In this document: piece after piece, positions 1-4,908 of the stretch
How positions within the stretch are numbered: position 1 is the first letter of the stretch
Layout of the letters: every line of letters begins with the position of its first letter
Made by a program: the position numbers and the translations under genes
NCBI GenBank assembly: GCA_027058925.1
Contig: JALTAS010000218.1
Span: forward strand, 1-7,482
DNA: 7,482 nucleotides
DNA from: Persephonella sp.
GTDB taxonomy: Bacteria > Aquificota > Aquificia > Aquificales > Hydrogenothermaceae
Reading direction: 5' to 3'
The notes under the pieces: generated by a model
The model's input: only the letters and a program-made list of their open reading frames with translations
Database searches by the model: none
Told to the model about the DNA's origin: nothing

Positions 1-1290
1 ATCAAAGATCTGACCGTGTAGTATCTTGATTATATAAGTTCTGTTTATAACTCCTACAGGTTTTCCATTTTCTAAAACAGGAAAATATTCCTGAGATGAT
101 GCTGTAATAGTATTTTCTGCTTCTGACAGTTTTGTAGAAGGCTCAAACGTTATTATGCTGTCTATTATGAAGTTTTCAACTTTAATATCTTTTATTCCAT
201 GTCTCAGGCTCTCTTTTAATACCCTTGATAAAGCTATTCCCAGAAATTTTCCCTCTTTATCAACAACAAATATAACAGGTGCTTTATCAAGCCTATCCTG
301 AATTTTTTGTATCTGAGTGTCTTTGTTAACAGTGATTATATCTCTTGACATAAATTCTGAGATCAATTTTTTTTTGTATGCTTCAGAAAGTAAAACGCTT
401 TCTATATAATTTTTTATTTCCTGAACAGTTAGTCCTTTTACAGTTGCACTTGCTGCAGCAAAATGACCTCCTCCCCCTAAATAAGACATTATTTTTCCAA
501 CATCTATATCCTTTTTCTTTGATCTTGCTATTATGCTTGTTTTTCCTTTTTCATTAATCATAACGAAATATGCATCTGCTTCCTGAAGAGGTTTTATCAT
601 GTGAAGAAAACCTGAGATGTCTGGTATATATCTGTCTGAGTATGCAAAACTGAAGATTATTTTCTTATCTTTTAAGAAAAAATACTGGAGATTTTCAACA
701 AGCTGGTGAATTATAGATATCTGCTGTTGATCTATCCTTTCCTCAATAATATTTTTTACTGTTTCCAGATCAGCCCCTTTTTCTAAAAGATAAGCTGCAG
801 CCCTCAGGTCTTTTTCTGTTGTTGTGTTGTAAGTAAAGCTTCCTGTGTCTTCGTATATTCCAAGAATAAGAATTGTTGCATCATCAGGAGATAACTGAAT
901 TTTATGTTTTTTAAGCTGGTAAACAACAATAGTTGAGGCAGAGCCCGTTTTTTTAATGTGCTTCTCCACATTTTTGGGAAGTTTTGATCTGATCGGGTGA
1001 TGGTCGTAAATAACCAGATTTGTGTTTTCATCTACAAAGTCAGATAGTTTTTTTATTGCTGATCTGTAATTATTCGTATCTGCAAGGTAAAGGGTGTCTA
1101 TTTTTTTCAGGTCATAAACTCTTATCATTTTGTTTTTCAGTTTGTTTTCAAACCTTTTCAGTGCAAGTCTAAATGAAGATGATACAGCACCTGGGACAAG
1201 AATTTTTGCTTCTGGATCAATCAATGTTATTCCAAAAGCTGTTGAAAGGGCATCCAGATCAGCCCCTTCAGATATAAAAATTACTTGCAA
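1..1290 (-). CDS. DHH/DHHA1 phosphoesterase with tandem CBS domains, partial (3' end beyond window); probable N-terminal half of a tRNA-nucleotidyltransferase-like protein
   Basis: An open frame of 430 codons runs from 1290 to the left edge without a stop. Residues 1-160 form a DHH domain: motif I GADLDALSTA (D11, D13), motif II LADTNNYR (D71), the YDHHP motif at 95-99, and D148 in GIYEDTGSF. The DHHA1 glycine loop GGGGHFAAAS is at 272-281. Two CBS repeats follow (about 312-365 and 370-425). All metal-binding positions of the family are present, so phosphoesterase or nanoRNase-type activity is plausible. In Aquificota and some Deltaproteobacteria this domain order is followed by a poly(A) polymerase/tRNA CCA-type nucleotidyltransferase domain; that part would lie outside the window and is inference. 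The start is taken as TTG because AAAAGGAGG lies 5 bases upstream; an ATG six codons earlier (1306-1308) contains this Shine-Dalgarno inside its reading frame and has only a weak site of its own. The gene follows the minus-strand operon but is separated from it by an opposite-strand tRNA. Confidence 0.88.
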   Translation of the reverse strand, partial: MQVIFISEGADLDALSTAFGITLIDPEAKILVPGAVSSSFRLALKRFENKLKNKMIRVYDLKKIDTLYLADTNNYRSAIKKLSDFVDENTNLVIYDHHPIRSKLPKNVEKHIKKTGSASTIVVYQLKKHKIQLSPDDATILILGIYEDTGSFTYNTTTEKDLRAAAYLLEKGADLETVKNIIEERIDQQQISIIHQLVENLQYFFLKDKKIIFSFAYSDRYIPDISGFLHMIKPLQEADAYFVMINEKGKTSIIARSKKKDIDVGKIMSYLGGGGHFAAASATVKGLTVQEIKNYIESVLLSEAYKKKLISEFMSRDIITVNKDTQIQKIQDRLDKAPVIFVVDKEGKFLGIALSRVLKESLRHGIKDIKVENFIIDSIITFEPSTKLSEAENTITASSQEYFPVLENGKPVGVINRTYIIKILHGQIFD

Positions 1291-1313
1291 ATTTTCCTCC
1301 TTTTGCATATAAT
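1285..1313 (+). promoter_or_regulatory. Sigma-70-type promoter of the tRNA-Leu gene
   Basis: On the plus strand TTGCAA (1285-1290, four of six matches to the -35 consensus) and a perfect TATAAT (1308-1313) are separated by 17 bases. Transcription would begin near 1320, leaving a leader of about 6-7 bases before the mature tRNA end at 1327. The -35 box coincides with the TTG start codon and second codon of the divergent DHH/CBS gene; TTGCAA is its own reverse complement. Confidence 0.75.
1296..1304 (-). promoter_or_regulatory. Strong Shine-Dalgarno deciding a TTG start
   Basis: The minus strand reads AAAAGGAGG, followed by 5 bases (AAAAT) and TTG. The match to the anti-Shine-Dalgarno is nearly full length and favours TTG at 1288-1290 over the in-frame ATG at 1306-1308. 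The same bases are the spacer of the tRNA promoter on the other strand. Confidence 0.75.
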
Positions 1314-1326
1314 ATAAATCTCTGTT

Positions 1327-1413
1327 GCCCAGGTGGCGGAATTGGCAGACGCGCTATCTTGAGGGGGTAGTGCCCGTAAGGGCGTGCGGGTTCGACTCCC
1401 GCCCTGGGCACCA
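1327..1413 (+). tRNA. tRNA-Leu (anticodon GAG), CCA encoded
   Basis: An 87-base class II tRNA. The acceptor GCCCAGG pairs fully with CCTGGGC, followed by discriminator A and an encoded CCA at 1411-1413. The D stem is GCG/CGC, and the anticodon stem CTATC/GGTAG closes the loop TTGAGGG with anticodon GAG at 1361-1363, reading CUC/CUU leucine codons. A long variable arm (TGCCC, loop GTAA, GGGCG) is typical of leucine tRNAs. The T arm is GCGGG, loop TTCGACT, CCCGC. G+C is about 68%, against AT-rich surroundings, as expected for a thermophile. It is convergent with the tldE-like gene, whose stop codon begins at the next base, and divergent from the DHH/CBS gene. Confidence 0.97.
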
Positions 1414-2730
1414 TTAAACACCTCCCAAAAACATTTTTTCAACCAAAACTGAAGGACTTCCGAAATTTCCATAAAATTTCAGATCGTCTCCCACCTGTAT
1501 TATGTTCGTTAACAGCTCAAAAAAATTTCCTGAAAGTGTAACACCGGTAACAGGTTGAAGAAGACCTTTCTCGTCAAATAAAACACCTGAAACCCCAACT
1601 GAGAAATCCCCCGTTACCGGATTTGATGTATGAAGTCCAAGAAGCTGTATTACTTTTAATACTTTGCCCTCTATCTTTATTCCACTTCCTCTCTCAAGAT
1701 AAAAGTTTGATGGATAGACCTGTGGAGGTTCTTTGAAACTTGCTTTAAAGCCGTTTCCTGTTGATTCTTCCCCTGAGAGTTTTGCTGTGTATGTGTTGTG
1801 TATAAAGCTTTTGAAAACTCCATCTTTTATAATATGTGTTTTCCGGGTTGGGGTTCCTTCGTTATCAAAATTCCTCGTCATAATTCCGTTTATCAGCCTT
1901 CCATCATCAATGATTGAGACAAGAGAGGAAGCAACTTTTTGATCTTTTTTGTTCTCAAAATATGATTTTCCCTTGATCAGAAAATCCCCAGAAAAGGCTT
2001 GGTAAAAAGCTTCCAGTATCTGTGAAAATGAGTAAGGAGGAAAAAGAACCGGAAGTGATGTTGTTGAGACAGGCTTTCCACCAAGAAGTGATACCGCCCC
2101 TGATGTTATCTCATCAGCAAGACTGTTTATATCAAGATCTTTAAGGTATCTTGACTGGGTAAAGCCCCACGCGATCTGTGAATCTCCTTTATCTTCTGCA
2201 ACAGCTGATGCCATAGCTGTGTAAATAGTTCCATTCTCAGATATATCTAATCCTTCGCTGTTGATTAAAGAGTAGCTGAACACTGTCTCAGAAAATGTAC
2301 AGTCTCTCACATTTTTTATTCTGGGATCTCTTGTTTTTATAGCCCTTTCTATCTCTACTGACTTTAGTATTTTTTCTTTTGTGTCTAACCTTTTGGCAGA
2401 AAAAGCGTCGTAAGCCTCAGGAATCAAATCTGTTTTTACAGGTTTTTGAAAAAAGATTGCCTCCTCTATTGTTGATATTTTTAGAATGTCTTTTGCTTTC
2501 TGTATTCCTTTTCTTACAGTATCATCAGATATGTTTGAAACATAGGAAAATCCTATCTTACCACCTTTTTTTAGCCTGATTGACAAACCTTTTTCTTTGG
2601 ATTTTGTAACCGCTTCAATTTGAAAATCTTTAGATTTGCTTTTCAGATTTGTTTTTTCAACAAGATAAAATTCCCAGCTTAGACCGTTTAACAGATCCAG
2701 GTTTTTCTGAATAATCTTTTTAAGTTCCAT
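1414..2730 (-). CDS. pmbA: TldE/PmbA-family subunit of the TldD/TldE metalloprotease
   Basis: This 438-residue protein has the usual length of the TldD/TldE (peptidase U62) family. Characteristic stretches are FDNEGTPTRK (288-297), STGNGFKAS (323-331), and HTSNPVTGDFSVGVSGVLF (367-385), followed by a GSPSVLVEKM-type C-terminal end. The HExxxH zinc motif of the catalytic subunit TldD is absent, so this is the TldE/PmbA type. In E. coli TldD and TldE form a heterodimer that trims peptides such as the microcin B17 precursor and degrades the CcdA antitoxin; the cytoplasmic substrate here is unknown. No tldD is in the window. The ATG overlaps the end of the thioesterase gene by 11 bases and has a modest GAGG 10 bases upstream, so translation is probably coupled. 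The TAA stop (1414-1416) directly abuts the 3' end of the opposite-strand tRNA gene, with no terminator between them. Confidence 0.92.
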   Translation of the reverse strand: MELKKIIQKNLDLLNGLSWEFYLVEKTNLKSKSKDFQIEAVTKSKEKGLSIRLKKGGKIGFSYVSNISDDTVRKGIQKAKDILKISTIEEAIFFQKPVKTDLIPEAYDAFSAKRLDTKEKILKSVEIERAIKTRDPRIKNVRDCTFSETVFSYSLINSEGLDISENGTIYTAMASAVAEDKGDSQIAWGFTQSRYLKDLDINSLADEITSGAVSLLGGKPVSTTSLPVLFPPYSFSQILEAFYQAFSGDFLIKGKSYFENKKDQKVASSLVSIIDDGRLINGIMTRNFDNEGTPTRKTHIIKDGVFKSFIHNTYTAKLSGEESTGNGFKASFKEPPQVYPSNFYLERGSGIKIEGKVLKVIQLLGLHTSNPVTGDFSVGVSGVLFDEKGLLQPVTGVTLSGNFFELLTNIIQVGDDLKFYGNFGSPSVLVEKMFLGGV

Positions 2731-3112
2731 TGAGCTTCAACCTCAGAATGTGAGGAATAGAAATGATTTTTCTGGTTTTTCTGTTCAGACATGCATGTTT
2801 TGTTCTCCCTGTTGCAATAACTGTATCTCCTTTTAACACAGAATAATCAAAGCTGAAAAAAATTTTATCCATGTCTGATATACCTAACTTTATCTCAAAA
2901 CTATCCCCGAAATACAGAGCTTTTTTGTATCTTATCTGAAGTTCAAGAAGAACTATATCTGTGTTGAGATCATTTCTTATCTTTTCGTATGGGTAGCCTA
3001 TTTTTTCAAGATAGTATCCTCTTGCTTCCTCAAAATATCGGGGATAGTTTGAGTGGTGAACTACCCCTTGGGCATCTGTTTCATAAAATTGGACTTTTCT
3101 TTTGTATATCAT
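2720..3112 (-). CDS. YbgC/FadM-like acyl-CoA thioesterase (hotdog fold)
   Basis: This 130-residue protein is the typical size of a single hotdog domain. The N-terminal signature FYETDAQGVVHHSNYPRYFE (residues 9-28) matches the 4-hydroxybenzoyl-CoA thioesterase/YbgC pattern, with the catalytic aspartate D13, G16, the H19-H20 pair and Y23; the following EEAR helix and the late GRTKHACLNRKTRK strand also fit. The expected reaction is hydrolysis of acyl-CoA or acyl-ACP thioesters in the cytoplasm; the chain preference cannot be read from the sequence. No tol-pal genes, the usual company of true ybgC, are present, so I give no gene symbol. The ATG sits in an ATGA overlap with the stop of the upstream acidic-protein gene, behind a purine-rich GAAGAGG, which implies translational coupling. 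It overlaps the tldE-like gene by 11 bases downstream. Confidence 0.88.
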   Translation of the reverse strand: MIYKRKVQFYETDAQGVVHHSNYPRYFEEARGYYLEKIGYPYEKIRNDLNTDIVLLELQIRYKKALYFGDSFEIKLGISDMDKIFFSFDYSVLKGDTVIATGRTKHACLNRKTRKIISIPHILRLKLNGT

Positions 3113-3522
3113 TCCTCTTCTATCTCTTCACTTACAGCTTCCCACATTCGTAATGCCCCTGCTATATATCCTTTTAGAAATCCGTCTAACTCAACTGTTA
3201 CTGTTATAGCATTGGATGTATCTCCATGATCCAGATCAAATTGGGTTAAAAGAACTATTGATACAACCCCTTTTTCTGAAAGAGCGTCCCAAGCCTCTCC
3301 GTATGGAAAAGCCATAAAAACCTGACCGTTATCTTTGTGGAGGGTCAGCATAAGGTAAGGTTCATTTTCCTCTTCATCGTAATCAACATCAACATCAATT
3401 TCCCAGCAGGTTTTTTTGTTTTCTATCATCTCTTTGATGTAACTGTCTGGTTCAACAATTGCTATAATCTCTCCTTCTTCAGACATTCTTACATCGTAAG
3501 GCTGGTAGATGTGCTCTTCCAA
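3109..3522 (-). CDS. Small, highly acidic protein of unknown function
   Basis: I do not recognise a family for this 137-residue protein. It has 34 Asp/Glu against 8 Lys/Arg, with an acidic run at 41-54 (EIDVDVDYDEEENE) and the tail EEIEEE. There is no signal peptide or membrane segment. Predicted strands (YLMLTLHK, VFMAFPY, VSIVLLTQF, ITVTVELD) followed by an amphipathic helix (GYIAGALRMWEAVSEE) suggest a small soluble alpha/beta domain. One cysteine (C39) is present, with no metal-ligand cluster. The start is TTG, chosen because AGGAGG lies 7 bases upstream; the in-frame ATG at residue 13 has only a weak site. It begins 3 bases after the phosphohexomutase stop and ends in an ATGA overlap with the thioesterase gene, so it is a genuine operon member. 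The acidity could reflect binding to a basic partner, but that is speculation. Confidence 0.8.
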   Translation of the reverse strand: MEEHIYQPYDVRMSEEGEIIAIVEPDSYIKEMIENKKTCWEIDVDVDYDEEENEPYLMLTLHKDNGQVFMAFPYGEAWDALSEKGVVSIVLLTQFDLDHGDTSNAITVTVELDGFLKGYIAGALRMWEAVSEEIEEE

Positions 3523-3525
3523 TTT

Positions 3526-4908
3526 TTATCCTCCTGCTATTAATTTTTTGCTTTCCTGTAATATCATATCAACTTCTTCCTTTTCTGGCATCTCAACATA
3601 TATTCTCAGTACAGGTTCTGTTCCGGAAGCTCTAAACAAAACCCAACCGTCATTTTCAAATATGAGCTTAACACCGTCTGTAAGATCAACCTGTTTTATT
3701 TTAATTCCTGTTAGTTCTTTTAAAGGCTCTTTTTTAAGCTTTTCTACAAGTATTCTCCCCTGATCTCCTTCAACCTTAAGATCAAGTCTTTTGTAGTAAG
3801 CTGTCCCAAACTCTGAAAAAAGATCATTCACAAGGTCTGTTAAGGGTTTTCCGTGGAGATGTATCATCTCAAGGATCATCAGGCCTGAAAGAAGACCGTC
3901 CCTTTCAGGTATGTGAAAACCAAAACCGTATCCTCCTGACTCTTCTCCACCAAAGGCTATTTTTTCTTTTAAGAAAAGATCTGCTATATATTTGAAACCT
4001 ACAGGAGTTTTATATAGCTTTCTTCCTTCTTTTTGTGCAATTCTGTCAACAAGGTATGTTGTTGATACTGTTTTTGCTACTGCTCCTTCAACTTTTTTGT
4101 TTCTTATGGTGTGAAGTAGAAGAAGGGCAAAAACTACCTGTGTGCTTATGAACTCCCCAGCTTCGTCAACTATCCCGACCCTATCACCATCTCCATCATT
4201 GGCGATTCCCACAACAGCTTCTTCTGCTACAGTTTTTCCTCTAAGAAGGAGCAGGTTTTTTTCTACCGGTTCAGGATGTTTAAAACCAAAAAAGGCATCT
4301 CTAAAGTGGTTTATCTCTATTACATCTATAAGGGTATCCTCAAGTATTCTACTCAGCAGACCTATTGTTGCTCCATGCATGGGATCGTGAACAACCTTTT
4401 CAGGTATCTGGTTGAACACATCAGGAATGAGATATTTCTTTAATGTTTTTACATAATGGCTGTTAAAATCCATCTCTTCCCATTTTGTTTTTCCGGTTTT
4501 AGGTTTTGTTTTTCCAAGTCTTTCCTCTACTCTTTTTATAATTTCAGGTGTTGCAGGTCCACCGTATCCTCCTTTTATCTTGTAACCATTGTACTCATAA
4601 GTGTTGTGGGATGCTGTAATCATTATTCCTTCATCTGCATCAAGATCTTTTGCAGCAAGGGAAAGGGCAGGTGTTGAACAGAAACCTGAAGACAGAACAA
4701 CATCAAAGCCGTTTGATGAAAAAACTTCTCCTACAAGATACGCATAATTCTCAGACATAAATCTTGTATCGTGTCCGATAACTACTTTTTTTCCATTTTT
4801 TTCTTTAAGGTGGTCTGCATGAGCCTGTGCCACCTTTAGAAGGTTGTCAAAAGTAAAATCTTTTGATATTACAGCTCTCCATCCGTCAGTCCCGAACTTT
4901 ATCCCCAT
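3526..4908 (-). CDS. Phosphohexomutase (phosphoglucomutase/phosphomannomutase family)
   Basis: A complete 460-residue alpha-D-phosphohexomutase with all four active-site elements in order: N-terminal FGTDGWRAVI (5-14); the phosphoserine loop TASHN (98-102, S100); the magnesium loop DGDGDR (238-243); the sugar-binding GEESGG (321-326); and the phosphate-binding RASGTEP (426-432). It should interconvert hexose 1- and 6-phosphates in the cytoplasm, supplying sugar-nucleotide precursors for glycogen, lipopolysaccharide or exopolysaccharide. The GEESGG loop resembles glucose/mannose enzymes rather than the GEQSGH of GlmM, so phosphoglucosamine mutase is less likely, but glucose versus mannose preference cannot be decided. 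The ATG immediately follows the TAA of the GGDEF/EAL gene, with GGAGG 8 bases upstream inside that gene. The acidic-protein gene follows after 3 bases. Confidence 0.93.
   Translation of the reverse strand: MGIKFGTDGWRAVISKDFTFDNLLKVAQAHADHLKEKNGKKVVIGHDTRFMSENYAYLVGEVFSSNGFDVVLSSGFCSTPALSLAAKDLDADEGIMITASHNTYEYNGYKIKGGYGGPATPEIIKRVEERLGKTKPKTGKTKWEEMDFNSHYVKTLKKYLIPDVFNQIPEKVVHDPMHGATIGLLSRILEDTLIDVIEINHFRDAFFGFKHPEPVEKNLLLLRGKTVAEEAVVGIANDGDGDRVGIVDEAGEFISTQVVFALLLLHTIRNKKVEGAVAKTVSTTYLVDRIAQKEGRKLYKTPVGFKYIADLFLKEKIAFGGEESGGYGFGFHIPERDGLLSGLMILEMIHLHGKPLTDLVNDLFSEFGTAYYKRLDLKVEGDQGRILVEKLKKEPLKELTGIKIKQVDLTDGVKLIFENDGWVLFRASGTEPVLRIYVEMPEKEEVDMILQESKKLIAGG
3530..3535 (-). promoter_or_regulatory. 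Shine-Dalgarno for the TTG-started acidic protein, inside the end of the phosphohexomutase gene
   Basis: AGGAGG on the minus strand encodes part of the last Gly-Gly residues of the phosphohexomutase and is placed 7 bases before TTG at 3520-3522. Termination at TAA (3526-3528) falls between site and start, an arrangement that favours re-initiation. Confidence 0.7.

Noticed and set aside
804..1031. Minus-strand 75-codon open frame inside the DHH/CBS gene
   Set aside because: It is out of frame within a clear conserved gene on the same strand and has low-complexity composition.
1308..1345. Possible minus-strand promoter for the DHH/CBS gene (TATATT/TATTAT near 1309-1316)
   Set aside because: A -10-like hexamer exists in the AT-rich leader, but the position for a -35 box falls in GC-rich tRNA sequence (CCGCCA) with no match.
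1414..1440. Terminator for the tRNA after its CCA end (T-run 1434-1439)
   Set aside because: Six T residues are present but no preceding stable stem; the only pairing is a few A-T pairs around a two-base loop.
1281..1472. Minus-strand 63-codon open frame crossing the tRNA
   Set aside because: It is the antisense of the tRNA plus parts of two flanking genes, with no ribosome site; the GC-rich tRNA complement simply lacks stops.
3509..3763. Plus-strand open frames opposite the phosphohexomutase and other genes (for example 3509-3763, 4142-4390, 6236-6433)
   Set aside because: All are antisense to well-supported genes and show Ser/Leu/Phe-rich composition expected from complementing AT-rich coding DNA.
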